From Pilaira anomala (taxonomy: Eukaryota; Mucoromycota; Mucoromycetes; Mucorales; Mucoraceae), in the NCBI GenBank assembly GCA_025716855.1, contig JAIXMQ010000017.1:1-64000 (forward strand): a DNA stretch of 64,000 nucleotides, read 5' to 3'. The translations under genes and the position numbers were made by a program. Below are positions 10,677-22,635 of the stretch, piece by piece (positions within the stretch are counted from its first letter, which is position 1; every line of letters begins with the position of its first letter). The notes under the pieces are model-generated. The model was not told the DNA's origin, ran no database searches, and saw nothing but the letters and a program-made list of their open reading frames with translations.

Positions 10677-11981
10677 ATGTCTGCTACTGCTACTACTACA
10701 GACTTTTATAAAAAGAAAAATGACTATAATTCAATTCATCAAGATGAAGTAGAAGCTGGTTCGATTCTAGTTGCACTTTCAAATCATAAACCTAAATCTT
10801 CCATGTCAATCTATAACTTACTCGGTAAAATAAAAATAATAATAAGAACCTAGTATACATCTATTCTATTTTCTTACAACTCGTATTAGAATCAGAACAA
10901 CATAAAACAATACGTAAATATGAGCCACCACATGATAAACAACATTGTAGGTGAACTTCTATAATAACTACACTTTTTTTTTTTTAATTCTCTTTCTTAT
11001 ATAATGTTTATACACATGTACACAGTACCTTCAACACCACCCAATGATTTAACACCATATAAACCAGATGTAATTGTGAATGGTAATACATAAATAAATA
11101 AAAAAAATACATCTTTTTATTGACCAACTTTTTTTATTTATTATTAAAATCAGGACGTATGCAGACTATATCAGGTGAAGCTTACTTTGGACATATGCAT
11201 CAACAAAAATATCATCAACAACAACGACACAATCAACAACAACAGCAGCAGCCACATGCATATGGAAGAAGGTAATTATTACGATGCATGTTCGACTCTC
11301 TCAGTCTATATCTTATATAACTTTTCATTTATCTAGATATCATCCCTATCATTCTAGTAGTAGTAGTAAAAAGCCAACTACAATTATTGTGGTAATATAT
11401 ATATATATATATATTTATACAAATTGATGATATAATAACACTTATATTTACTTAGTCTAAACAACAACAGTTACCCCAAAATCATCATGAATTTTCAAGA
11501 CAATATATGCATATGGTAATAAAAAAAAACATTTACATTATACATATTTATGCAATGTACGCTCATGCAAGACAATAGAAACAAAATCCTAAAATCCGCC
11601 GTAATGCACTCCAAGCATATATCAGTTACATGACTTATACAGATATTGCACGTAAAAAAATGGTAATTATATGATAAAAAAAAAAAAAAGACGATATGTA
11701 TATAAGGGGCTTCGCTTTAATTTTATTATTCTCATCTTATATAGAAGCAAGGAGTACATACAACTCCTACATTATCACCGCCTCACGCTTATCAATATCA
11801 ACAAAAAAGATATGATCCACAACAACAACCATCAAGACCTCCTCCAACTGTTGTTCCTGCTACTGTAGATAAATTGATTGTAGATAAACCATTGACCGCT
11901 TTCTTACATTGTCCACCACCTCATCATCAGTCAAGATTCAATCACCATCTTCCACTTGTTACTAAACGTGATACCCGCTAA
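10677..11981 (+). CDS. Gln/His-rich protein of unknown function
   Basis: A chain of about eight short exons can be followed in one frame from MSATATTTDFYKKKNDYN to the stop at 11979-11981. Recognisable exon pieces are ESEQHKTIRKYEPPHD, LPSTPPNDLTPYKPDVIVN, GRMQTISGEAYFGHMHQQ, YHPYHSSSSSKKPTTIIV, SKQQQLPQNHHEFSRQYM and KQNPKIRRNALQAYISYM. The last exon is Pro/Gln/His-rich and ends PLVTKRDTR. Each junction has GT and AG, and one donor was chosen (CATT/GTAGGT) because the alternative meets a stop. The most conserved-looking part is the basic segment NPKIRRNALQAYISYMTYTDIARKK, which could be a small DNA- or protein-binding helix. I do not recognise the family. The splice model is good; function is unknown. 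Confidence 0.6.
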
Positions 11982-12172
11982 AATAAATAAAAACAAAAAA
12001 TATAAAATCATGTACATACATATAAACATAATTGTTTTTTTTTAGTTGATTTTTTCTAATGTATTCTGAGAACTCATCAAGCTTTATACAGATCTACCAA
12101 GTTATTAATTTTTTTAAAATTATTTTATTTTTCCATTTCTGGCAGCAGTGCATTTTTATTATGTATAATTAT

Positions 12173-15100
12173 TTAAAAGGGATATTGACAGTATTTATCC
12201 TTAATGCTCACAACCTAAATAAACAAATATATAAGTTACATAATGATTATTTATAATTATATAATTTTTTATAGATGAAAACTTACCTCAATAATACCTT
12301 CAACAGAAGTATTAATCAAATAACGGTGTTCCTCTACATTATACACCATATGGCTTTCGAGTACCTCTCCCTTATAATGACGTTGATTATGATGATCCCA
12401 AATCAATCGACTACGACGCCATTCAAAATCAAAAGGTGGTGTACCAACTAAATCAACTACGGCTTGTACCATATCACCTTCACGAATGTTTTCAATAATT
12501 TCTTTACCGCCTGAAACAATCGAAGAAGGTACTTCATGAATAAATCTGGACATATCCTTGGGGAATGAACGACACTTATTTCTTTGATCTCCAACTGAAA
12601 TAATTGTAACATTACCAGGTTTATCTGCAATCATGGATAGCTTGGACGTTTGTGACTTGGCCGTTTCAGGTTTACCATTAAACAAATATTGGACCGTAAA
12701 AGGACTTACACCTGAAAGACTAAATTCAACCTTACCTCCAACACAAACATCAGCACAAACATCGACTGGTGCAATCGTAGCAATCTCTAATGCCTTGATC
12801 TTAACCACTGTATCATCTGCTTGAGATACGGCTGAACCACAGTTATTGGCATCATTTATATTCAAAAGACTAATAAAGTAGGTACCAGACTCCTTCAATT
12901 CTTCAGACAAAGATAACTTGTATTTCTTTGTCATAATATCTTCCAACTTGATAATATGACCATTTAATTCGGATTGAAGACGAATACCTAATTCAACAGA
13001 GAAAGGCGCTGCTCCTGTAAATTCAAGCCAAATAGGTTCCATTTCGGTAGAGTCTAAAGATTCTCCTACACATAACGTACGTTCCTTTTGAGCATGCTTG
13101 CCTGTAAACTTGACTGTAGGTGCTGCATGTACCATTTGCTCCACTTGTAAATTTTTGATCTTTAAAGGTTCCTTGTAACGTTGATCGGATAACTTTTCAA
13201 ATACGTATCTGTATTTACCTGCTTCACGTGTCTTTAAAGGTAAACGAATACGCTTCATATTAGGTGTCATTTCTTCTTGACCAATATATTGGAAATTACG
13301 ACGACCTGGAAGGCCACGATATTCTTTATATGAGCAATAGAATGGTCCAAGGCCATTAAATTCAATAGCTACTGCATCAATATCACCTTGACAAACGGCT
13401 GGAAGTTCATAATTTCCTTCTGTGATTTGAATAGCATGTTCGTCTGCAATAGAAATTGTAGGCTTATCTAACCACTGAATAAAGTATTGGGGTTCCAAAA
13501 CATCTCCTTTACAAATAGAATCTTCTACATTGAGTAATTCATAATGACCGATAGCGTTAACTTGAATAGAGGCATTTGGATCAACAAATCGTTCAGTCTT
13601 CTTACTCTTGTCTCCTAATTCAACATTACGATAAGTAACATACCAAGGTCCTTCACCAGTAAGACGAATGGGTAAAGTAGTAGTTGTGCCTTCAGTTATT
13701 TCAACCGTACGAACTTTATCACCATTTGTATGGAAGAAAGCAGTAGGACGATCACGACGTACATCAATAGTAAAATCACGAGATTCTAAATCCTTTACAC
13801 AATCATTAGCATCTTGTATCTTGACAAGAGAAACAACATGATGCCCAGCACGTTCAAATGGAGGTAACTTGATTGTGTATTTATTTCCTTCAACTTTATC
13901 AGAATATGCTTGATTACCGTAAGTCCAATATAATTCAAATGGTCCAGTACCACGTAATTCAACATCAACTGAAATATCTTCTCCAAGACAAGTACGAACT
14001 GCACGACGACTATTTGAGCTAAATTTGGCATCAGGTTGAGGATGAACAATTTGCTTGATAGGTGAAATTTCGGTAGGACGTTTTTTATAATGTAAATCAT
14101 CCAATGATGTAAATTCATAAGTATATTCACCACTTGAGCTAGGTAAGTATGAAAATATATGACGAGAACGATCAATATATTCTCTCTTTCTTTCAACTAC
14201 TGTCTTGCTTCGACCATTTTGCTTTGTTACAACGTATTCAAGAACATATGGTGGTGCTCCTACAAATTCTGCAACAAATTTCATACCCACTTCACTATCA
14301 CCAGCACATTCAGATGCAATAGGTGTAGCATGTAATTTGACTGAAGGTAGTTCGGGTTGCACAACTTGACATGTAGAAGGGAACATAACATGGCCAGGAC
14401 AGTACTTGTCACTAATTGATAACAAATTATATTCACCGGGTGCATAGACTGAAATAGAATTTTTACCAGAGTCTAATTTTACATTACGAGATGATACACC
14501 TTCTTCAGCAGAATAGTTATATTCTAAATGGAAAGGTCCAGTACCTTCAAGGCGAATAGGTAACTGAGCAGACTTGGCACCAATTAAAAGATTAACAGGA
14601 TCAGTTTGGCTACATTGGAATTTAGCAGTAGGATGACCATGAACAACGAAACTTTGAGGTGCTAAATGTGATAAATCGAACTCGTTACCAGCACCATCGA
14701 CTACTTTTTCTAATTGAAATTCTTGTCGAGAAGAAGATTCAAAGGTGAGATTCAAAGGCACTTTCAAGTGTTGTACTGCGGCCCAATCGTATGCGTCGCC
14801 ATTTTGTGCTGTAAAGAATGAAGGATCGGCTGAAAGAAGACCGTCAGAAAGACGTTGTAAAGGAGAATCGAATTCGTCAGGTTGAATACGGTTTAATTTT
14901 AATTTTAACTCTTGACCGCTCAATTTCTTTTTATATTCAATGCTCAAAGGTGGAACACCCATCACTTCAATCTGAAGTGTCTCTTTATCACCCTCACAAT
15001 AATCATGAGCTTCGACAGGTTTGAAATGTGCATAAGGGCATGTAAATACAAACACTTGTCGATTATATAAACGTACATCAACACCATCTTGAGAAACAAT

Positions 15101-16067
15101 CTTGTCAATTTTATAAACACCAGATTGGCGAACACGAACATAATAATATTCCACGCCGGCCTTTGTATGTCCAATTTCGGTTGCTCGTTGAATATCTTTA
15201 CCAGAATAAGCCTTGACGCTAGTTGCTCCAGTCTCGAAATCGTGACGTGAGATAGAAACTGTGCGTGGTACTGTATTGTTTAAGATGATGGGTATAAAGA
15301 TATCTTTCTTTCCAATTTCGGTTGATGGTAAGCAATATACTTCATCATTAGGATTTAATTTAGCAGTACTAAGAACTCATGTTAGTATTTACTTGCAATG
15401 TTATATTCGTCTTTTTTAATTCACTTACCCATAAGGGAGGATATGTACCGTATGTCGACCCAAAATATGAGAAGAATTGAATACAACATCCTTGACATTG
15501 ATAAGTTTACCTTGAGATACACTGGTTTGTCTTCCAAGTGCATCACCTAAATTTTTATACATATAAATATATATATATTAGTATATTGTTCCATTTGACA
15601 TTTTGCTCATTATTACCGAGGAAAACATTTGACCATAATAAAGAAAAACCGGCCTAAAGTAAGTATATAAAAAAAAAATAGAATGTGAGCGCTCATTACG
15701 GCTTTTTTTCAAATAAATAAAGTATACTAACAGCATGTTTTGAGAAAATCGTCAAGTCAATTAAAGTGGTTAAGAGGATTAAGCAGAGTGTTTTAGGTTT
15801 ACTGAATTGCAACCAAGGAATCTTGGCAATATGAAGCGCAATAAGATAAAGAGCGTCAATCAAAAACCATTTTGATAAAAGACCGTTATGTTGTTCAGGA
15901 TAAGCAGCAGAATAAGTAGATAAGAGATCAGCAACTTTCCAAGCTTGTAATAAGATAAAGATGGAAAACGCCCAACGACGTTGAATGTGAAATTCCATGA
16001 CGGAAGCAGGTATGAGTGCTCTCAAGTGAGCTACGGGTACACTACCACCAGTTTGTTGGGGCGGCAT
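12173..16067 (-). CDS. POM152: Pore membrane protein POM152 (nucleoporin)
   Basis: Five exons (15732-16067, 15617-15653, 15429-15546, 12287-15368, 12173-12214) give a 1204-residue protein in frame. The N-terminus is MPPQQTGGSVPVAHLRALIP, with QRRWAFSIFILLQAWK and further hydrophobic segments that anchor it in the pore membrane. The rest is a lumenal region of repeated Ig-like domains, each with a recurring pattern such as GTGPFHLEY, GAPPYVLEY, GTGPFELYW, GEGPWYVTY, GLGPFYCSY and GTPPFDFEW, often followed by a C-terminal Cys in DKYC or DSIC. The last exon adds VVSIKDKYCQYPF and the stop. This matches the membrane-ring nucleoporin POM152 of fungi, which forms the lumenal ring of the nuclear pore. 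It is somewhat shorter than the yeast protein. Exon 1 uses a GTTAGT donor, chosen because it keeps the frame. Confidence 0.92.
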
Positions 16068-17173
16068 GCTTTTATATTATATATTTGGTGAATTAATTAC
16101 AGAGAGGTCGTCAAGTTTTGTATATATCTTAGAAAAAAAAAAGAAGTTTAGACCCTTTGAATTATAGACACGGTCTACGCGTTTTAATAAAAAAAAACAA
16201 AAACAAAAAAAGGTGCTTGATAGACAGGATTTTTTTTTTTTATTTTTTTTTTTACTGTTCTGAGAAGCAGTCACCGAGCTCTACAGGTATTTTTCTTCAG
16301 CAGTATTCATTTCTGTACGCAGATACATACTTGCTTCAGTAGATTCCTTATGATATAAGTGCCATTATACGAAATAGATAAGCTAACACGTTAGAAATTA
16401 AAGTTAAAGGTCTGAATGTATTCATCTTGGCCAATTAATTGATACATCACATATGATGTGGGCTCGATCAAGCCTTTTCAAGAAAAGGTTAATAATAACG
16501 AATGCCGTTCCTGGATTTACAAACAGCTCAAAATAATTGCTAAATACATCATATATTGCTTTTATTGCTTTGAATTTATTATTTGACAAGCACCATATAT
16601 CATATTTAACTTTATGAAGAATTACTAACATTGTAAAAATAAAGAATTCAATTAGGTATATTCAAATGGATAGCTCCAAAGAAACTGCATTATTACTTGA
16701 GTGATATATTATGTTTCACAAACAAAGAAATTTTCTCGTGCCTTTTGTGTCATTTTTCATCAAAACAGAAGAGACTTATGTAAGCGTCAATTGGGAGAGT
16801 CATGTTTATAACAGTCATTCAACTTAGTAAGGAAAAAAAGTTCGTAATGACAATAAAGATTATATGTCACTGATTTTGTTTTAAAGTTACTGTATTCCCA
16901 GAGATATCAATACTGCTAATTACAGCATAAATATAGTTAACAAGACAAGAGATAAAAAATTAGGATCAGTACTTTTACTACTATAAAAAAGTTAAAATAA
17001 GGGTGTCTAATGACGTACACGAATTTTTCTTTTATACAACATCTGCATTACAATTATTTTTTAATTTGCTAACGCTTTTTGAATTTATCGGTTTATTTAT
17101 ACGGAGCAAAAAATAAAATAAAAAATATACCTTTTCATTACTTTTGTCTGTTTATACCTACAAGAAATTTTCA
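16068..17173. other. Intergenic region between divergent genes
   Basis: About 1.1 kb separate the POM152 start from the glutathione transferase start. Poly-A/T runs lie near 16133, 16188 and 16230. A 69-residue minus frame at 16422-16631 has mixed composition but no family I know. The region must hold two promoters. Otherwise nothing is recognised. Confidence 0.45.
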
Positions 17174-17824
17174 ATGAGTACACCGACCTTAGTTGGAGCA
17201 CCCTTTTCTACCTTCTCTCGCACTATGCGTATGGTTTTTTCTCATCTGAATGTAGATTACAAATTTGAACAAACTATGCCTCATTCCGAGTTGGCCTACA
17301 AGTATAACCCTTTTGGTCGTATCCCCTCTTTATTACACAACGACAAAGTTATTTTTGAAACATCTGCTATCCGTGACTATATGGATACTGTTTTTGGTAC
17401 AGATTTGACACCCAAGGACTTGGATACTCGACTTCAAGTAGATCAAATGATTAGTGTCTTGTCTGATTATATCTTTCACCATGTTATTTTTGGTGTTGCT
17501 AAACCCCGTGAGAAATATGAAAAGGAAGGTAAAAGCGAAGAAGAAATTAAGCAGTTATTGGAAAAAAGATTGAGAAATGCTGGTAAAATTATTCAAGCAA
17601 TTGATGGTATGGTTCAGGGCCCATTCTTATGTGGAGAAACATTAACTTGGGCAGACTTCTTTGTATACCCAGCTATGGCCGATCTTTATGCTTTACCAGA
17701 ACGTCAGTACTTTTCTGAAACAGGTCCCAAGTTATTTGAATGGTATCAAATGTTTGAGAAAAGAAAAGAGGCAAAGGATACATTTCCTGGTACTGTTGCT
17801 GATATGAGAAAATCGTCTCTTTAA
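17174..17824 (+). CDS. Glutathione S-transferase family protein
   Basis: A single-exon gene of 216 residues starts at the ATG of MSTPTLVGAPFSTFSRTMRM. An extension upstream to 17144 would need a TTG start and is not used. The N-terminal part is a thioredoxin-like domain with the NPFGRIPSL turn (the cis-proline) and ETSAIRDYMD, which correspond to glutathione-binding positions of GSTs. The C-terminal part is all-helical with GPFLCGETLTWADFFVYP, the typical N-capping/hydrophobic staple region. Such enzymes conjugate glutathione to electrophiles in the cytosol. Absence of introns contrasts with most neighbours. The exact class cannot be told from sequence alone. Confidence 0.85.
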   Translation: MSTPTLVGAPFSTFSRTMRMVFSHLNVDYKFEQTMPHSELAYKYNPFGRIPSLLHNDKVIFETSAIRDYMDTVFGTDLTPKDLDTRLQVDQMISVLSDYIFHHVIFGVAKPREKYEKEGKSEEEIKQLLEKRLRNAGKIIQAIDGMVQGPFLCGETLTWADFFVYPAMADLYALPERQYFSETGPKLFEWYQMFEKRKEAKDTFPGTVADMRKSSL

Positions 17825-18121
17825 CTTTATAATAATAAAACATGGCATTTGAAATATATAAGTCTTCTTTATTTTCTTATACTTTTTTTTTTTTTTTTTT
17901 TTTTTGTATGGGATCCGAGGATCCGGTTTTATTTTAAGTCCTTTAAAAGCCACGATGAGAGGATTTCTTCCTTATACTTATTTAACGTCCACTTTGAAAT
18001 ATTGATCTTTGCTTCTGTATTTATCTGCTAAAACATTGTCACAAACATCGAAGAACTTGTAACCATATGTATAATAATATGCTTAATATACTAAATAATC
18101 TAATTTTTTATTTCGTATAAG

Positions 18122-19050
18122 TTATTTGTCATTGTATTTAATGTAATCTTTTTGTTGATGACGATGACTGAATTTAACCATTTTTTCTGTTTGATATCTA
18201 TTTTGAATTAAATTATAAAAAAACTTGTAATAAAATAAAAGATTGTCGTAGCTCCCATTATAGGGCGCTTCATAGGTTTGTCCAAACTCAAGATACAAGT
18301 AATAAATCGCTTCAATAGTAGCAAGATGATTATCGTCTACTACTTGAAATCTCCAAAAGTGGGTTTTACGTGGAGCAATAGTAACACGTTGCATTTTTTG
18401 TAAAATAGGTGTATTGTTTGTAATTTGTTTAGCTTGAATCCATGTTCCATCAATGACTACAATTCGATCAAAGGATTCTCTAGGTATTTCTGATAATTGT
18501 TTCGCATCCTACAATATAATTATATCATTATAAAATTTCACATATATACCAAACACATAGTCTTACAGGTCCTGGAAACAAAAGTAAAGTACGTTCAGGT
18601 TGTTCGTATTCTGGAATATTTGGATATGTATAGATATCAACGTCATCCTCTGCAATAATTTTAGCATGAATAGCTGTTGATTTACCGTCCAACTCTTTTT
18701 GATGTTTAATACTGTTTATAAATTCTGATAAATTAAGTACAACTATTTTATATGATATTTATCGCTATCACTTACACATCCAAGTGAACAGGTAAATTAA
18801 CTTTTGGTATATCTGATCTATCCATACCAACTACAGTATAGCATCTATAACAAAAATATTTGACAGTTTTGTTACAACCCGTACAAGTGAATCGTTTTGT
18901 TGTATCTTTTAATATTTGATCATTTGCTATTTTCAATTCATCAAATGGTCCAGTTTCAACTTGATCAATTGTTCGCTTATTACTAATTTCTTTTATAAAC
19001 GTTTAGACGAGCCGATCATGAATTGATCTACTTTGAATACCTTTAGACAT
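18122..19050 (-). CDS. DTW-domain tRNA aminocarboxypropyltransferase (DTWD1-like)
   Basis: Four exons (19032-19050, 18776-18989, 18567-18711, 18122-18508) give a 254-residue protein in frame. A zinc-binding N-terminus (FTCTGCNKTVKYFCYRCYTV) is followed by PKVNLPVHLD, LLLFPGP and the signature VVIDGTWIQAK, in which DGTW is the DTW motif. RKTHFWRFQ and LATIEAIY follow. DTW proteins transfer a 3-amino-3-carboxypropyl group from S-adenosylmethionine to uridine (acp3U) in tRNA. The first exon is 19 nt. A 42-nt intron with a CTAAAC branch-like sequence must be removed, otherwise a TAA interrupts the frame. The gene is divergent from the SDH4 gene, with 109 bp between the start codons. Identification is strong; the target tRNA position is not shown by sequence. 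Confidence 0.85.
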
Positions 19051-19159
19051 TGTTAAGAAAAAAAAAAGAAAACTCCCCGGTCACATTTATTTTAAGGCTG
19101 GTTTGCTTTTTTTGTTTTTTTTTGTTTTTTTTTCACGTCTTTTAAGCTTTGCAATTAAT
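19051..19159. promoter_or_regulatory. Compact bidirectional promoter (DTWD1-like / SDH4)
   Basis: Only 109 bp separate the two start codons on opposite strands. The interval is T/A-rich with oligo-T runs and a CCGGTCACAT patch. The promoters and both 5' UTRs must overlap here. No specific factor site is claimed. Confidence 0.6.
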
Positions 19160-19852
19160 ATGGCCTTAAGATCATTAACTAGACCTTTGGGTTTATCATA
19201 TAAGCCCTTGAATAGAATTACACCTTCTTTATTCAATTTAAAAAAGTCCTATTCTGGTAAGAAAATTATTACATAACACTTATTTCAAACTAACACAATA
19301 CAACAGCCACACCTAACGCTGTGGATAACAAAAAAGATAATAAGGATACTAAAAACGACATCAAAACAGAAGATATCAAACAGGATGAATTAAAAGCTAC
19401 TTCCGAAAAGGGTAAATCGGCTACTGTTAAAACCATATGAATTATGCAAGTATTAACAATTATATGTAGTAGAGGAAATGGTTGAGGATAATAAGGACGA
19501 GAAAAAAAAGGACGAAAAGGAGGTTCAAGAAGGTTATGAATTCGGTGCGTTTCATTGGAACATGGAACGGGGAGCAGCTATTGCCTTAATTCCTCTCATA
19601 ACTAGTCAAGCTATATATGGTGCTCATCCAGTCGTCGATGGACTTTTTGGTGTAATCTTACCCTATCATATTTATATGGGGTTCGATTCTTGCATTACAG
19701 ATTATATTCCTAAACGTGTTTACCCTAGACTTCACAAAGCAGCCAATTGGACTTTAGGCGGTACAACCGGTTTAGTGATGTGGGGCTGCTACGAATTTAA
19801 TACCAATGATATCGGCATCACCGAATTCTTCCAAAGACTCTTTGCTGCTTAA
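19160..19852 (+). CDS. SDH4: Succinate dehydrogenase membrane anchor subunit (CybS)
   Basis: Three exons (19160-19256, 19307-19411, 19470-19852) encode 194 residues. The N-terminus, MALRSLTRPLGLSYKPLNR, is basic and hydroxylated like a mitochondrial presequence. A charged Lys/Asp/Glu linker of about 60 residues follows, then the CybS domain: GAFHWNMERGAAIALIPL, YGAHPVVDGLFGVILPYH, SCITDYIPKRVYP and GLVMWGCYEF, with three membrane helices. The His in YGAHPVVDG and the Asp-Tyr in SCITDY correspond to conserved haem/quinone-site residues of the family. It anchors complex II in the inner mitochondrial membrane and helps pass electrons to ubiquinone. The charged linker is longer than usual. Confidence 0.92.
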
Positions 19853-20464
19853 TACATACTATAACAATATAAATAAAATAGATTCTGCATATAATTGAAC
19901 TTGTACAATACAAATCACTTGCTCCAACCAGTAACTAAGTATAGAATCAAGTCCTTGGCATTGCAGCACTATACTGTACATGTAGATTTGATTTTTCGTC
20001 TCTAACAAGTATCATGTTCTTTGACGTATATCGACATCTATTTACAACGTTATTTACAAAAGCTATCTGACAATAATACTCATTGAGTAACCAGAGCTAC
20101 ATTTCTTAGATATTACAATAGTCATAATTTTTCTCGCCAGTCTCTTTTCATCTTCATTATTGTGTTTACATGGTTACAGTCAGATAAATAAGTGTTTATC
20201 CTCCATTAAGTAATATCAACGGACAGCTTTTAACATTATTGATAAATGTAATGACAATTTCAGCAAAATGGTATGTATCGGGCATACTTGACTCATATCA
20301 CTTCTATCAACACCAGCTCGGATTAAGGATAAAATACAAACCGTGATTTACTTTTAATAATGGTTGGCGTGACTTTTTAATTATTTGAATCTGCGGGGGG
20401 CTATAAAAAGAGATAAGGAGGGGGCTTACTTTTTACCTGTCTTTGCCATATTTACTTTATAATC
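19853..20464. other. Intergenic, no supported feature
   Basis: AT-rich DNA between two plus-strand genes. A small G run (20394-20399) and GGAGGGGG near 20418 precede the next start. No RNA or coding signal is visible. Confidence 0.45.
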
Positions 20465-20835
20465 ATGTCTCATCATCCTACCTATACTTTAGCTGGCTTA
20501 TGTGCTGTTGGGTAATATAGATAAATTATGATAGTTACCAGAGAAAAAAAAAAACTTATTATAAATTTAGTGGTGTTGTTGGTTTCGCTAAAACACGTTC
20601 CATGCCTTCTTTGATTGCTGGACTTGGTGTTGGAGCACTTTATGGTGCCGCTGGGTACTTGATTCAACAAAACAAAGATTATGGTCACGAAACCGCTATT
20701 GCTGCTACCACTTTGTTGGGTGGTGCCATGATTCCTCGTGCTATCAAGACAAAGAAGCCTGTACCTATTGCATTATCAGTTATTTCTCTTGCCGCCGGTA
20801 CCTACTACGTTAAGAAAGTTATTGATTACGCTTAA
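20465..20835 (+). CDS. TMEM14 family mitochondrial membrane protein
   Basis: Two exons (20465-20511, 20571-20835) encode 103 residues, starting MSHHPTYTLAGLCAVGG. The sequence has the Gly-rich helices of TMEM14 proteins: GVVGFAKTRSMPSLIAGL, GALYGAAGYLIQQ, TTLLGGAMIPRAIKT and PIALSVISLAAGTYY. TMEM14 proteins are small four-helix proteins of the inner mitochondrial membrane or other membranes, with a reported role in haem or lipid metabolism. It lies 0.6 kb from SDH4 on the same strand. The yeast relatives are of unclear function, so no more precise role is given. Confidence 0.85.
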
Positions 20836-21235
20836 ACCCGGTGTTTGAAATGAACGCATTAATTATTCTCAGTAATATTTGATTACATAATAATAAAAAT
20901 ATAGAGTAATCGCGAATGAACTTGTACGTTATTTTTATCTGCAACGGATTAGATTTACATGTATTTTTTTTTGTACCAGTACGATAATGAACCATATACT
21001 CGAATGAAAGTGGCCTCACTACTTTCAGTTGTGAGTAATGACATCTGACCATAAAAAACCAAAACTATTTTTTACTGTTATTATCCTCTATCTAATTATA
21101 AACAACCATAATTTGTAGATTGTGTCTCTGTAAAAATTCAAAAGAAATTAACTACTTGAGCTGTATGTCTCGAAAGCCATATTGGCGAATTGAAAAAAAG
21201 ATATAAAATGATACTTGCATACAGGTATGAAATTT

Positions 21236-21286
<51 letters not shown>

Positions 21287-21484
21287 AATGGTGTAAAAAA
21301 TCATCGAATTGAAAAGCATGTAATGATAAGTATGTAAATATATATAAATTAATAACACCATAATAGTATATCTAATCTAACTTGTTAAAATTACGAACAT
21401 GTATTTATTAACTTTCTGTTAAGTAAATAAAAAATATCACCAAGAAAATTCTATTGGTAAATTTCCATTCCCATGCTTCCACAA
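20836..21484. other. Intergenic with long poly-T run
   Basis: Contains an uninterrupted T run of about 47 nt (21239-21285). The 3' ends of the TMEM14 gene (plus) and the phosphatase gene (minus) converge here. Short frames on the minus strand are run-derived. Confidence 0.5.
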
Positions 21485-22511
21485 TCATAGTTCGTGACGA
21501 AGTACTTTTTGTTTCTCATGTCTATCATGTTTAGGTCGTTGATGTAAGGGAATATAAGGGGGTGGATTAGGTAGATTTTCATTGCGATCAGCATACAAAG
21601 CTACCGCCTCATTGCCTCGAATTTCCAAAGCACCCTTTCTGCCACCATATGCGCTAGAAATACCAATATCAATCAAAATTACTTTCCCGTCACAACGAGT
21701 GTGTATAGCACCATCGTGTTGTACAGTGTGGCCTACAACCATACGGTTTGCTTCTAACATCTCAAGTGCTTTGTCAAGCACACTACAGACTTCATCTTCG
21801 TCATCCAAAGCGTAACCTCTATACCAAGTAGGCCCGCTACCTCCAAAAACACCATGTTTATCACCACTATGACCATGAGAATCAATGTAAGGAATAATGC
21901 TCTCATGAGTTATATCATTAACCCAATCGATTCCATTTCTACTGAAATAAGGAGTGATACCACCATGACAAAATACTGTAGAACCAACTCTTGTTGTGAT
22001 ATTTAATAGAGTTAGATACTCGCCAATAAATCCATCCGTTGCAAAAGCCTTTTTACGTTCTTTTAAACCACCAAATGTCTCTGGTTCTCCTGGATAAACA
22101 TAACGCCAGTCTCCTATGAGATTCATTATTTCATGGTTTCCTAAAAGAGGGATCACGAGACCACCTTGAAGTGGAGCCTCTTCTCTTAGGTTTTGAATGA
22201 GTTTATAGAGCTCAATAGTATCAAGTCCTCGGTCAACAACATCGCCCTATATTGAGGAAGAAGTTATTACTATAAGCAAATAATTTAATAAGTCTATATA
22301 TCGGCTTTACGGTCTGAACAAAAATGGCATCCCCTCCGATCCAGTGGTGATCATCGTCAATAATGTTCGAAAACTTCAAGATGGCAAGCGTATTTGGCAA
22401 ATCTCCATGAAGATCACCAAGTGCAACAATACGTCGCTCAAACTCGGTCTTCGTTGACACCACTTTCGAAACGATCAAAGTGAACAAAATGAGGATGGTT
22501 AGTTTCAACAT
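21485..22511 (-). CDS. Secreted Shewanella-like metallophosphatase
   Basis: Two exons (22311-22511, 21485-22246) encode 320 residues. A hydrophobic signal sequence (MLKLTILILFTLIVSKVVS) precedes the metallophosphoesterase motifs: GDLHGD, GDVVDRG (formed at the exon junction), GNHEIMN, FCHGGITP and VVGHTVQHDG. These bind two metal ions and the phosphate in PPP-type phosphatases. The spacing and the HGGITPYF region resemble the Shewanella-like protein phosphatases of bacteria, plants and fungi. The signal sequence suggests entry into the secretory pathway. The C-terminal tail is Pro-rich and charged. The specific substrate is not shown by the sequence. Confidence 0.85.
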
Positions 22512-22635
22512 TTGTTTAATAACGTAAAAAAAAAAAGGGGGAGAGATGACTGGTTACGTTTAAAGTCATGATTCCTTTTTCATTTTAGTGAACCGTATGA
22601 CCATATATGGGCATGAAGTGAAAAGAATAGTTTAT

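Noticed and set aside
12633..12824. Antisense frame inside POM152
   Set aside because: Shadow of the real minus-strand coding frame.
16422..16631. 69-residue minus frame with mixed composition
   Set aside because: No recognised family and no flanking exon; cannot be told from a relic.
17144..17173. Ten extra N-terminal residues for the glutathione transferase
   Set aside because: Position 17144 is TTG, not ATG; the first ATG is at 17174.
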